From Actinobacteria bacterium OV320 (GTDB lineage: Bacteria; Actinomycetota; Actinomycetes; Streptomycetales; Streptomycetaceae): 64,000 nt of DNA. How positions within the stretch are numbered: position 1 is the stretch's first letter; each line of letters opens with the position of its first letter. A program made the translations under genes and the position numbers. A model generated the notes under the pieces. That model did no database searches and was not told the DNA's origin. It worked only from the letters and a program-made list of their open reading frames with translations. The stretch spans positions 1-64,000 of the forward strand of contig LJCX01000026.1 of assembly GCA_001298545.1 (NCBI GenBank), written 5' to 3'. Of the stretch, positions 8,179 to 18,865 are shown in pieces.

Positions 8179-8862
8179 GTGAGAAGCAGCGGCGACGGTA
8201 CGGCTGGGGGTGCCCCCGGACTCGGTGTCGGGGGGAGCGGTCCGTACCCTTCCCCGGGCTCTCCAGCACGCTCGAGCAGGGGGTACCCCCAGCAGAGCAG
8301 CGCGGCCGACCACGCTCCGCAGCGACCGGCGGCCGTGCCGAGCAGCGGAGGGGCGACGTCCATGGCGTCCGAGCAGATCGGCTATCGCGGTCCGACGGCC
8401 TGCGCGGCCGCCGGCATCACCTATCGGCAACTGGACTACTGGGCCCGCACCGGGCTGGTGGAGCCGAGCGTGCGGCCCGCACACGGGTCCGGCACGCAGC
8501 GTCTGTATAGCTTCCGGGACGTCGTCGTCCTGAAGATCGTCAAGCGGTTCCTCGACACCGGGGTGTCGCTGCAGAACATCCGCACCGCCGTGCAGCACCT
8601 GCGGGAGCGCGGGTTCAGTGACCTGGAGCGCATGACGCTGATGAGCGACGGCGCAACGGTCTACGAGTGCACCTCGCCGGACGAGGTCCACGCGCTGCTC
8701 CAGGGCGGTCAGGGCATCTTCGGGATCGCCGTGGGCGTGGTGTGGCGGGACGTCGAGAGCGCGCTGTCGCAGTTGCACGGGGAGCGTGTCGACACCGGGG
8801 AGACGCTCGTCGGCCACAATCCGGCGGACGAACTGGCCCGTCGGCGCAACCGGGCGGTCTGA
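8179..8862 (+). CDS. MerR-family regulator (Rv1830/McdR-like)
   Basis: A 227-residue protein. Its first ~65 residues are low complexity (Gly, Ser, Pro, Ala). The MerR helix-turn-helix follows at about residues 68-140 (YRQLDYWARTGLVEPS, then YSFRDVVVLKIVKRFLD), then a C-terminal effector-like domain. By order and domain it is the counterpart of Rv1830 (McdR), linked to division control in mycobacteria. GTG 8179 is chosen because GGACGGAGG lies 5 bases upstream; the frame is open upstream to 8101. Bases 8204-8292 inside the N-terminal stretch are a palindromic repeat of the kind usually found between Streptomyces genes, so this part of the protein may be recently acquired. Confidence 0.85.
   Translation: MRSSGDGTAGGAPGLGVGGSGPYPSPGSPARSSRGYPQQSSAADHAPQRPAAVPSSGGATSMASEQIGYRGPTACAAAGITYRQLDYWARTGLVEPSVRPAHGSGTQRLYSFRDVVVLKIVKRFLDTGVSLQNIRTAVQHLRERGFSDLERMTLMSDGATVYECTSPDEVHALLQGGQGIFGIAVGVVWRDVESALSQLHGERVDTGETLVGHNPADELARRRNRAV
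8204..8292. repeat. palindromic repeat inside a coding region
   Basis: CTGGGGGTGCCCCC (8204-8217) and GGGGGTACCCCCAG (8279-8292) are inverted copies with one mismatch. Between them lies CTCTCCAGCACGCTCGAGCAG. Elements with CTCGAGCAGGGGG and GGGGGTACCCCC ends are, from general knowledge, common interspersed repeats of Streptomyces spacers. Here the element keeps the reading frame of the MerR gene. Confidence 0.7.
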
Positions 8863-8938
8863 CACCCGACAGCCCTCCTGGGGTGTTGTGGGCGGCTGTA
8901 CGACGTCGTTGTCAGTGGCGTGGTGCAGCATCGGACAT

Positions 8939-10372
8939 GTGAGAAACGCGCCCACGATCCTGCATCTCGACATGGATGCCTTCTTCGCCCAGGCGGAGCA
9001 GGCGTCCAAGCCGAGCCTGCGCGGGAAAGCCGTGGTCGTGGGGGGTCTGGGGCCCCGTGGAGTGGTCGCGACCGCCTCCTACGAGGCGCGGGTCTTCGGA
9101 GTGCACTCGGCGATGCCCATGGCCCAGGCGCGCCGGCGGGCTCCGAACGCCGCGTATCTGGTTCCGCGCTTCGCGTTCTACCGGTCGATCAGCGAGCAGG
9201 TCATGGGGCTGCTGCGGGCGCTGTCGCCGCTGGTGGAGCCGCTGAGTCTGGACGAGGCCTTCGTGGACCTGGATGCCGGGGGAGCGGCCTGGGACAGCGA
9301 GTCGGCGCGGCTGGCGGGGATCAGGCTGCGCGCGGACATACGGGCCGTCACCGGGCTCACGGGTTCGGTGGGCCTGGCTTCCTGCAAGATGCTGGCGAAG
9401 ATCGCCTCGGAGCAGGCGAAGCCCGACGGGCTGGTGCTCATCGAGCCGGGGACCGAGCGGGCGCTGCTCGGCCCGCTGTCGGTGCGGACCCTGCCGGGGG
9501 TCGGACCGGCGACGGGGGACCATCTGCGCCGGGCCGGGATCACCACGATCGACGAGATCGCCGAGGCGGGTGAGGACGAGCTGGTGCGGCTGCTGGGCAA
9601 GGCGCACGGGCACGCGCTGTACGCCATGGCACTGGCCCGCGACGACCGGCCCGTGGTGGCGGAGCGGGAGACCAAGTCGGTGTCGGTCGAGGACACGTAC
9701 GACGTGGACATCCACGACCGGGTCAGGGTGGAGCTGGAGGTGCAGCGGCTCGCGGACCGGTGTGTGCGCAGGCTGCGGGAGGCCGGTCTGTCGGGGCGGA
9801 CGATCGTGCTGAAGGTGCGGCGGTACGACTTCTCCACGCTCACCCGGTCCGAGACCCTGCGCGGGCCCACCGATGATCCGGCGGTGGTCCGGGAGGCGGC
9901 GGCCCGGTTGCTGGACTCGGTGGACACGACGGGTGGCGTGCGACTGCTCGGGGTGGGCGTCAGCGGGCTGGCGGACTTCACACAGGAGGATCTGTTCGCG
10001 CAGGCCGCCGAGGACCGGGCGGACGGGCCCGAGGTGGAACTCGCGGACGAGCCCGTCGGCGAGGTGCCGGTGCCGGTCGAGCGCCAGTGGCGCCCAGGGC
10101 ACGACGTGCGGCATGCCGAGCTCGGACACGGTTGGGTGCAGGGCAGCGGGCTGGGCCGGGTCACCGTGCGGTTCGAGACACCCGAGTCGGAGCCGGGACG
10201 GGTGCGCACCTTCAGGACCGACGATCCGGGGCTGGAGCCGGCGGATCCGTTGCCGTTGGTGCGACGAAGACCTGAGGACCACGGTGGCGGCACGGCGGCG
10301 GGAGCGCCGCGTCCGGAGGCGGAGTCGTCGGGGGTGGACTCGTCGGGGGTGGAGTCCGGGAACTCCGCGTGA
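8939..10372 (+). CDS. dinB: DNA polymerase IV (Y family)
   Basis: A 477-residue translesion polymerase. The N-terminus ILHLDMDAFFAQ carries a catalytic aspartate, YEARVFGVHSAMP is the finger motif, and SLDEAFVDL carries the other catalytic acidic residues. The helix-hairpin-helix thumb (LPGVGPATGDHL) and little finger follow to about residue 350. The C-terminal ~125 residues are variable, acidic and probably disordered. GTG 8939 fits because the conserved protein begins there; the frame is open upstream. It probably copies past DNA lesions at low fidelity. It is shorter than a typical DnaE2/ImuB partner and lacks their signatures. Confidence 0.93.
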   Translation: MRNAPTILHLDMDAFFAQAEQASKPSLRGKAVVVGGLGPRGVVATASYEARVFGVHSAMPMAQARRRAPNAAYLVPRFAFYRSISEQVMGLLRALSPLVEPLSLDEAFVDLDAGGAAWDSESARLAGIRLRADIRAVTGLTGSVGLASCKMLAKIASEQAKPDGLVLIEPGTERALLGPLSVRTLPGVGPATGDHLRRAGITTIDEIAEAGEDELVRLLGKAHGHALYAMALARDDRPVVAERETKSVSVEDTYDVDIHDRVRVELEVQRLADRCVRRLREAGLSGRTIVLKVRRYDFSTLTRSETLRGPTDDPAVVREAAARLLDSVDTTGGVRLLGVGVSGLADFTQEDLFAQAAEDRADGPEVELADEPVGEVPVPVERQWRPGHDVRHAELGHGWVQGSGLGRVTVRFETPESEPGRVRTFRTDDPGLEPADPLPLVRRRPEDHGGGTAAGAPRPEAESSGVDSSGVESGNSA

Positions 10373-10470
10373 GGCGGATCAGTTACACAGAGTGAAGCGG
10401 TTCGAAGTGTGGGGTGCGTCGGAGCGGTGGCGGTGTCCCGAGAGGACACCGGTGACGGATGGGGAGCTGC

Positions 10471-10932
10471 ATGAAGCTGCACGGAGGCCGGTTCGCGGAC
10501 CCGGCGGGGGTGTCGCCGGAGCGCGAAGCGGAGATGGGCCGGGTGGTGGACCGGGTCACCCGGTGGGCGGGGAACCGGAGTGACGTGGTGGGGCTGCTGC
10601 TCGTCGGGTCCTTTGCGCGCGGGGCCGCGCGTCCCGACTCGGATGTGGACCTCGTGGTGTTGTCGACGGCGCCTGCCCGATACGCGGAGGGCGACGGGTG
10701 GGCACGTGAGCCGGCCCTGGGGGAGGTGGTCCGGGTCCAGGAACGGGGGTCCGTCACCGAATGGCGGTATGTGACCGCCTCCGGTGTGGAGGGCGCGGTG
10801 GTGATCGGTTCCGCCCACTGGGCGCGAACCGATCCGGTCGATGCCTGCACCCGAAGAGTCGTCACGGACGGCGCCCGGCCGCTGTACGACCCTGCCGGGA
10901 TTCTCGGGGCGTTGCTACAGGCCTGCGGCTGA
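10471..10932 (+). CDS. nucleotidyltransferase-domain protein
   Basis: About 153 residues with the minimal nucleotidyltransferase (polymerase-beta fold) signature: GSFARG, then SDVDLVV, i.e. GS-x10-DxD with both metal aspartates. It is not in a recognisable MNT/HEPN toxin-antitoxin pair, since the next gene is an unrelated PRC-barrel protein on the other strand. A nucleotide donor and target cannot be assigned. ATG 10471 has GGGAG four bases upstream; ATG 10459 is an alternative in the same frame. Confidence 0.75.
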   Translation: MKLHGGRFADPAGVSPEREAEMGRVVDRVTRWAGNRSDVVGLLLVGSFARGAARPDSDVDLVVLSTAPARYAEGDGWAREPALGEVVRVQERGSVTEWRYVTASGVEGAVVIGSAHWARTDPVDACTRRVVTDGARPLYDPAGILGALLQACG

Positions 10933-10946
10933 GGGGCCGAGGGGGT

Positions 10947-11318
10947 TCAGCTGTCGTCCGTACCCGCCAGTCGGCCGAAGTCGCGGTCGGGGAGCGGGGG
11001 AGCGGCGCCCACGTCGAGGCCGTAGTGGTGGTAGAGCTGGAGTTCCTGTTCGGGGGAGAGGTGGCGACCCACGCCGAAGTCGGGGGCGTCCTTGATCAGG
11101 GCCCGTTCGAAGGGGATGCGCAGGGTGCCCTCGACCAGTTGGCTGGGCTCCAGGGGGACGAAGGCGTCGCGGGAGAACAGACCGGTGCGTATGGCCGCCC
11201 ACTCCGGAACCCCGGTGGCGTCGTCGAGATAGACCTCGTCGACCGTGCCGATCTTGGTGCCGTTGCGGTCGAACGCCTTGCGGCCGATCAGGTTGCGCGG
11301 ATCGATGTCGGTCTGCAC
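10947..11318 (-). CDS. PRC-barrel domain protein
   Basis: A 123-residue protein starting at GTG 11318 (VQTDIDPRNLIGRKAF), with GGAGGG just upstream on its strand. The PRC-barrel occupies residues 5-85 (LIGRKAFDRNGTKIGTVDEVYLD). The family includes RimM and photosynthetic reaction-centre H domains and is used for protein or RNA contact. The counterpart in mycobacteria is Rv1831-like in position. Function is unknown. It is transcribed away from gcvP and shares the spacer that carries the glycine riboswitch. Confidence 0.85.
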   Translation of the reverse strand: MQTDIDPRNLIGRKAFDRNGTKIGTVDEVYLDDATGVPEWAAIRTGLFSRDAFVPLEPSQLVEGTLRIPFERALIKDAPDFGVGRHLSPEQELQLYHHYGLDVGAAPPLPDRDFGRLAGTDDS

Positions 11319-11435
11319 GGGCCCTCCACTTGGTCGCAACTCATCCGTAAGCACTACAAAAGAGCACATTGGGACGAGCGGCCACTCGAGCGAGTCTCGT
11401 TGACCCCGCTGGTAGTCTGACAACGGCTGCTGACA
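11319..11435 (+). promoter_or_regulatory. divergent promoter spacer for the PRC-barrel gene and gcvP
   Basis: About 117 bp between the PRC-barrel start and the riboswitch. It must contain both promoters; AT-richer patches such as GTAAGCACTACAAAAGAGC and GGTAGTCTGACAA are candidates, but no single -10/-35 pair is certain. Confidence 0.45.
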
Positions 11436-11650
11436 CCGCGCGGGAGAGTCCTCCGGACATCACCGGAGGCGCCGAAGGAGCAAATCCTCCCCGGAATCTC
11501 TCAGGCTCACGTACCGCACGGACGAGGTCACTCTGGAAAGCAGGGCGGGTGCCGACGGCGTCGACGGCTTCCGCTCTCACCGACGGTGAAAGCCGGGTGC
11601 CCTCGGGCGGCCGGTGAAGCTCTCAGGTTGAGATGACAGAGGGGGAGGCC
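11436..11650 (+). ncRNA. tandem glycine riboswitch
   Basis: Two glycine aptamers in series. The first (about 11436-11542) has CGGGAGAGTC, GGCGCCGAAGGAGCAA, AATCTCTCAGGC and ACTCTGGAAAGC. The second (about 11560-11650) has CCGCTCTCACCGACGG, GCCGGTGAAGCTCTCAGGT and ATGACAGAGGGGG. These match conserved core positions of the gcvT-type glycine riboswitch, and the gene downstream is gcvP. It is expected to raise GcvP expression when glycine is abundant. The aptamer limits are approximate. Confidence 0.92.
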
Positions 11651-11708
11651 GTCCGGGTACCCACCGTGGTGACCCTCGAAGGTCGTGTCAGACCAGGAGG
11701 CCTCCGTA

Positions 11709-14594
<2,886 letters not shown>

Positions 14595-14604
14595 GCCGGT
14601 GGGT

Positions 14605-14637
14605 GAGGGCCCCCGTCCGTTCCGGGCGGGGGCCCTC
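14605..14637. terminator. bidirectional terminator between gcvP and the Mop gene
   Basis: GAGGGCCCCCGTCC pairs with GGGCGGGGGCCCTC across a short loop, in the 50 bp between the convergent ends of gcvP and the molybdate-binding protein gene. It probably serves both strands. Confidence 0.75.
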
Positions 14638-14644
14638 GGGCGTG

Positions 14645-15064
14645 CTAGGCCGTCGCCAGGGACACCTCGGTCGCCTTGATCAGCGCGATGACGTCGGAGC
14701 CGACGAAGAGGCCGAGGTCGGTGGCCGCTTCCTTGGTGATCACCGAGGTGAGTTCGCCCCCGTCCATGGAGACCTTCACCGAAGCCATGACCCCGCCCGT
14801 CGCCAGGCCGGTGATCGTGCCGGTGAGCTGGTTGCGGATGGAGAGGCCGTCGACCCGGCCGGTGGCCAGGGAGACCTCCGTCGACTTCACCAGGGCGCGG
14901 ACGGCGGTGCCGGCGGCCAGGGCGAGCTGGTTCACGGCCTCCAGCGTGATGGCCGCCGTGAGGTCCTGGCCGCCGTCCAGACGGATCTTGACGGTGGCCA
15001 TCACCTCGCCGGGGTGGACGGCGGTGACGGTGCCGGGGAGTTGGTTGCGGATGCTCAGGCTCAT
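14645..15064 (-). CDS. two-domain TOBE/Mop molybdate-binding protein
   Basis: A 139-residue protein made of two similar Mop/TOBE repeats. Both begin LSIRNQL-G-T and end with V.ALVKSTEVSLA or VIALIKATEVSLA (about residues 2-68 and 72-139). Such di-Mop proteins bind molybdate or tungstate and store it or pass it to cofactor synthesis. No molybdate transporter gene is adjacent. ATG 15064 is the start of the first repeat; there is no good Shine-Dalgarno, so the mRNA may be leaderless. Three direct TTATG repeats lie just upstream. Confidence 0.88.
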   Translation of the reverse strand: MSLSIRNQLPGTVTAVHPGEVMATVKIRLDGGQDLTAAITLEAVNQLALAAGTAVRALVKSTEVSLATGRVDGLSIRNQLTGTITGLATGGVMASVKVSMDGGELTSVITKEAATDLGLFVGSDVIALIKATEVSLATA

Positions 15065-15091
15065 GAGCGTCAACGGTAGGCCGCGGGTCGC

Positions 15092-15118
15092 CTTATGCGC
15101 GTTATGTTCGGTTATGCG
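15092..15118 (-). promoter_or_regulatory. direct-repeat site upstream of the Mop gene
   Basis: TTATGCG (15093-15099), TTATGTT (15102-15108) and TTATGCG (15112-15118) are spaced about one helical turn apart, 28-54 bp before the start codon. They could be a regulator site or part of the promoter. No ModE-type gene is nearby. Confidence 0.45.
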
Positions 15119-15126
15119 TCGCCCTG

Positions 15127-15159
<33 letters not shown>

Positions 15160-15213
15160 GGCGGGTCGGGTCGGAGCCCTGCGTGTCCTGTCGGGACGAC
15201 GGGCCGGGGCGGG

Positions 15214-17169
15214 TCAGCCGGTGTGGACGCGGGGGCGGCGGTCGCGGTCCGGTTCGGCCTCGCGCAGGACCTCCCGGGTGACCGGGGCGACCTCGCCCTG
15301 GCCGAACAGGAAGAAGCGCAGGAAGTTGGCGAAGGGGTTGCCCTCGGTCCACTCGAAGTAGATGTGCGGGAGGCAGCCGGTGGTGTCACGGGTGTGCAGC
15401 AGCAGTGCGGCCAGGGCGTTGGAGATGGAGGAGGACTCCAGGGTCAGGACGCGGTAGCGGCCGTGCAGCACCTCGCCGCGTACGGTCAGGCCGGACTCGA
15501 ACTCGGAGGGGTCGACGACGGTGACCTCGACGAAGACGAAATCCTCCCCGGGGATGTCGTTGTCCTGCCGGATCTGTTCGATCTTGTCGCGGTACTCGGC
15601 CTTGTCGCGCTGGTCGGGCTCGTTGGCGATGAACCGTATCTTGCGGCTGGCCATGTCCCGGATGAAACGTTCCGCCATCGAGTCCAGCGTCACGCTGGTC
15701 ACCCGGAGCTCGAAGGCTCGGGCCAGCCGGGACAGCAGCGAGACCAGGATGATGCCCGCGATGAAGCAGGCGCCGATCTTCACGCCGTCGGGGCGCTCGA
15801 TGACGTTCACGACGGTCACGTAGAGCAGGACGGCCGAGATCGCGGCGAAGCCGACCGTCCAGCCCCGCTGCCCGGCGCGGCGGGCGGCGATGGTCACCGC
15901 GATCGCCGCCGAGGACATCAGGACCAGGACGCCGGTGGCGTAGGCGCCGCCCTGGGCGTCGACGTCGGCGTCGAAGATCCAGGTGACCAGGAAGGCGACG
16001 AGGGTGAAGACGATGACCATGGGGCGGACGGCGCGGGCCCAGTGCGGGGCCATGCCGTAGCGGGGGAGGTAGCGCGGCATCAGGTTGAGCAGCCCGGCCA
16101 TCGCGGAGGCGCCGGCGAACCACAGGATCGCGATCGTCGACACGTCGTACACCGTGCCGAAGGCGTTGCCCAGGTACTCGTGGGCGAGATACGCGAGGGC
16201 GCGCCCGTTGGCCTGGCCGCCGGACTCGAACTCCTTCTCCGGGATCAGCACCGTGGTGATGAAGCTGGTGGCGATCAGGAAGACGCTCATGATCAGGGCG
16301 GCGGTGGTCAGCAGTTTCTTGGTGTCCCGGATGCGGCCCCTGGGGTGCTCCGCGGTGTCGTCGGGGTCGCCCTGGACGTGCGGCATGACCGCCACGCCGG
16401 TCTCGAAGCCGGACAGGCCCAGCGCGAGCTTGGGGAAGACCAGCAGGGACACACCGATCATCACGAACACGTTGCCGTGTTCGGCGGTCAGCGCGTCGGC
16501 CCAGTCGGTGACCACATGACCCTCGGTGATCACATGCCACAGGCCGACGGCCACGACGACGACGTTCAGACCGAGATAGACGACGACCAGCGCGACCGCG
16601 ACGCCGATGGCCTCCAGGAAGCCCTTGAGGAACACCGCCCCCAGCAGGGCGACGAGGACGAGCGTGATCACCAGCTGCCGGTCGTGCAGGGTGCTGGTCA
16701 GGTGCGGGTTCTCGACCAGGTGGGTCGAGGCGTCCGCCGCGGACAGGGTGATCGTGATCAGGAAGTCGGTGGCGGCGAACCCGAGCAGGGTCAGGACGAA
16801 CAGCTTGCCCTTCCAGAAGGACAGCAGCCGTTCCAGCATCGCGATCGAGCCCTCGCCGTGCGGACTCTCCTCGGCGACGCGCCGGTAGACCGGCAGGGCG
16901 CCCGCCAGGGTGACGACGACCAGCACGATCGTCGCCACCGGCGAGAGCAGGCCGGCCGCGAGGGCGGCGATGCCCGGCTGGTAGCCGAGGGTCGAGAAGT
17001 AGTCGACGCCGGTCAGGCACATCACCCGGTACCAGCGCTGGCCCTGGTGCCCGGGCGCGGCCTCGGTGTCCGGGGCGGCCTGGGGAGCGTGACCCTTGCC
17101 CATGTCGGCCAGGCCCTCCAGCATCCAGGCGCGCAGGCGACCGGGAGGAGGGTGCTCGGTGGTGGCCAT
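15214..17169 (-). CDS. APC-superfamily permease with C-terminal soluble domain
   Basis: A 651-residue transporter. About twelve hydrophobic helices span residues 45-490, beginning with GVDYFSTLGYQPG and followed by a conserved EESPHGEGS segment; a soluble C-terminal domain of about 160 residues follows. The plan of an APC core plus soluble tail resembles KimA-type potassium transporters more than short amino-acid permeases, but I cannot assign the substrate. ATG 17169 (MATTEHPPP) is chosen since AGGAG lies about 7 bases upstream; a longer frame reaches 17214. It is probably transcribed alone; the neighbour upstream is divergent. Confidence 0.85.
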   Translation of the reverse strand: MATTEHPPPGRLRAWMLEGLADMGKGHAPQAAPDTEAAPGHQGQRWYRVMCLTGVDYFSTLGYQPGIAALAAGLLSPVATIVLVVVTLAGALPVYRRVAEESPHGEGSIAMLERLLSFWKGKLFVLTLLGFAATDFLITITLSAADASTHLVENPHLTSTLHDRQLVITLVLVALLGAVFLKGFLEAIGVAVALVVVYLGLNVVVVAVGLWHVITEGHVVTDWADALTAEHGNVFVMIGVSLLVFPKLALGLSGFETGVAVMPHVQGDPDDTAEHPRGRIRDTKKLLTTAALIMSVFLIATSFITTVLIPEKEFESGGQANGRALAYLAHEYLGNAFGTVYDVSTIAILWFAGASAMAGLLNLMPRYLPRYGMAPHWARAVRPMVIVFTLVAFLVTWIFDADVDAQGGAYATGVLVLMSSAAIAVTIAARRAGQRGWTVGFAAISAVLLYVTVVNVIERPDGVKIGACFIAGIILVSLLSRLARAFELRVTSVTLDSMAERFIRDMASRKIRFIANEPDQRDKAEYRDKIEQIRQDNDIPGEDFVFVEVTVVDPSEFESGLTVRGEVLHGRYRVLTLESSSISNALAALLLHTRDTTGCLPHIYFEWTEGNPFANFLRFFLFGQGEVAPVTREVLREAEPDRDRRPRVHTG

Positions 17170-17566
17170 CGGGCGCTCCTGAGGTGCTGATCGGCGTGTG
17201 GTTTCGGCCATCACGCGGACGGCGGAATCAGCGTAAGCGGAGAGTGACGCCTGGGCCCTTGGATCATGGGCGGGACGGCGTCAAGCTTCCGTTAAGACTG
17301 CTCGCGGGGTGGACACGCAGCGTGACACACCGCCTGGTTTGTTTCCGGCCGTCGGATCATTGCCCCCGCCCCGCTTCGTAATGTTCGCCGATTGATCCGA
17401 ATGTTTCGATGCCGCCTGGCGCCTCGCTGAGCCTTCTCCCGCGAAAAGACCCCCGGATTCCCTGTGTTCAAGGGGTTGCCACCCGTCGGAGGGTGTCTCT
17501 AGGGTGCGGCAGCAGCGAAGCTTTCTGGATCTGGTTCGAAACTTTCGATCTATCAAGGAGCGCATG
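17170..17566. promoter_or_regulatory. divergent spacer with candidate LacI-type operators
   Basis: 397 bp without a gene, between the permease and the sugar-binding protein genes. Two inverted repeats of the form CGAA-N3-TTCG stand out: CGAATGTTTCG at 17398-17408 and CGAAACTTTCG at 17537-17547. The second lies 20 bp before the start codon, where a bound repressor would block transcription. A related motif precedes the LacI gene. I recall CGAAA/TTTCG palindromes from actinomycete xylanase promoters. Confidence 0.65.
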
Positions 17567-18859
17567 ATGGGCGACCCGGCACTCTCCCGCCGCGGCTTTC
17601 TGGCGGCCTCCGCCGCGGCCGGTCTGAGCATGACGGCACTGAGCGCCTGCGGCGGCGGCTCGGACGGGGGGTCGTCGGGGACGACCACCATCGAGTGGTG
17701 GAACATCTCCACCACCCAGCCGACCAAGGACGTCTGGGCCGGTCTCGCCAAGCAGTTCGAGGCCCAGAACCCCAAGGTGAAGATCAAGATCGTGCAGTTG
17801 GAGAACGACGCCTACAAGTCGAAGATGACGGCGCTGACCGCCTCCGGGAAGCTGCCCGACATCTTCCACACCTGGGGCGGCGGTGTCCTGCGGCAGCAGG
17901 TCGACGCCGGGCTCGTCGAGGACCTCACGGAGCGGACGAAGGAGTGGGGCGACGGCCTGCTCCCGGTCGCCCGCGAGCCCTACCTGCTCGACGAGAAGGC
18001 GTACGGTGTCCCGTTCGACATCGGCATGATCGGGTTCTGGTACAACAAGGCGCTCTTCAAGCAGGCCGGGATCAGCGCTCCCCCGACCACCTGGAGCGGC
18101 TTCCTCGACGCGGTGCGCAAGCTGAAGGCCGCCGGGATCATCCCGCTCGCGCTGGCGGGCAAGGAGAAGTGGCCCGGAATGTACTACTGGGCGTATCTCG
18201 CGATGCGCACCGCCGGTGTCGACGCCCTGCGCACGGCCGGGGACGACAAGGACTTCACCGGGGACGGGTTCGTCCAGGCCGGGCAGCACCTCCAGGACCT
18301 GGTCGATCTCCAGCCGTTCCAGAAGGGCTTCCTCGGCGCCGCCTACTCCAGCCCCACCGGCCAGGCCGCCGCCGTCGGCAACGGCAAGGCGGCGATGGAG
18401 CTCATGGGCCAGTGGGCGCCGGTGGTGGAGGCCGACGCGGGCAAGGGGCTCGGCGCGAACCTCGGCTTCTTCCCGTTCCCGGCGGTCGACGGCGGCAAGG
18501 GTGTGATCACCGAGGTGTTCGGCGGAGGCGGCGGGCACGCCCTGCGCAAGGACGCCCCGCAGGCGGCCGTCGACTTCCTGAAGTTCTTCGCCACCGCCGC
18601 CACGGACACCGAACTGGTCAAGAAGACCGGGGTGCTGCCCGTCGTGCCGGCCGCCGAGAGCGCCATCGCCGACCCCAACATCAAGGCCGTGCAGGCGCAG
18701 TTGAAGGCCGCCACCGGCTTCCAGCTCTACCTCGACCAGGCCTACGCGCCGGCCCTCGGCCAGGAGGTCAACGACAGCGTGGCCGCCCTCATAGCCGGGT
18801 CCAAGTCGCCTCAGCAGGTCACCGAGTCGATCACCAAGGTCGCGAAGGAAGAGCAGTAG
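17567..18859 (+). CDS. ABC sugar-binding lipoprotein (xylo-oligosaccharide cluster)
   Basis: A 430-residue extracellular solute-binding protein of family 1. The N-terminus has a twin-arginine motif (SRRGFL), a hydrophobic stretch and a lipobox ending LSAC, so it is probably exported by Tat and lipid-anchored at the cysteine. The mature part has typical IEWWNIS and QFEAQNPKVKI segments of sugar binders. GTG/ATG choices: ATG 17567 is 6 bases from AGGAG, ATG 17564 only 3. It heads an operon with two permeases and a GH10 xylanase, so xylo-oligosaccharides are the likely ligand. Confidence 0.9.
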   Translation: MGDPALSRRGFLAASAAAGLSMTALSACGGGSDGGSSGTTTIEWWNISTTQPTKDVWAGLAKQFEAQNPKVKIKIVQLENDAYKSKMTALTASGKLPDIFHTWGGGVLRQQVDAGLVEDLTERTKEWGDGLLPVAREPYLLDEKAYGVPFDIGMIGFWYNKALFKQAGISAPPTTWSGFLDAVRKLKAAGIIPLALAGKEKWPGMYYWAYLAMRTAGVDALRTAGDDKDFTGDGFVQAGQHLQDLVDLQPFQKGFLGAAYSSPTGQAAAVGNGKAAMELMGQWAPVVEADAGKGLGANLGFFPFPAVDGGKGVITEVFGGGGGHALRKDAPQAAVDFLKFFATAATDTELVKKTGVLPVVPAAESAIADPNIKAVQAQLKAATGFQLYLDQAYAPALGQEVNDSVAALIAGSKSPQQVTESITKVAKEEQ

Positions 18860-18865
18860 CAGGCG

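Noticed and set aside
10459..11318. MNT/HEPN-type toxin-antitoxin pair around the nucleotidyltransferase gene
   Set aside because: The neighbour is a PRC-barrel protein on the opposite strand with no HEPN motif, so no pairing is supported.
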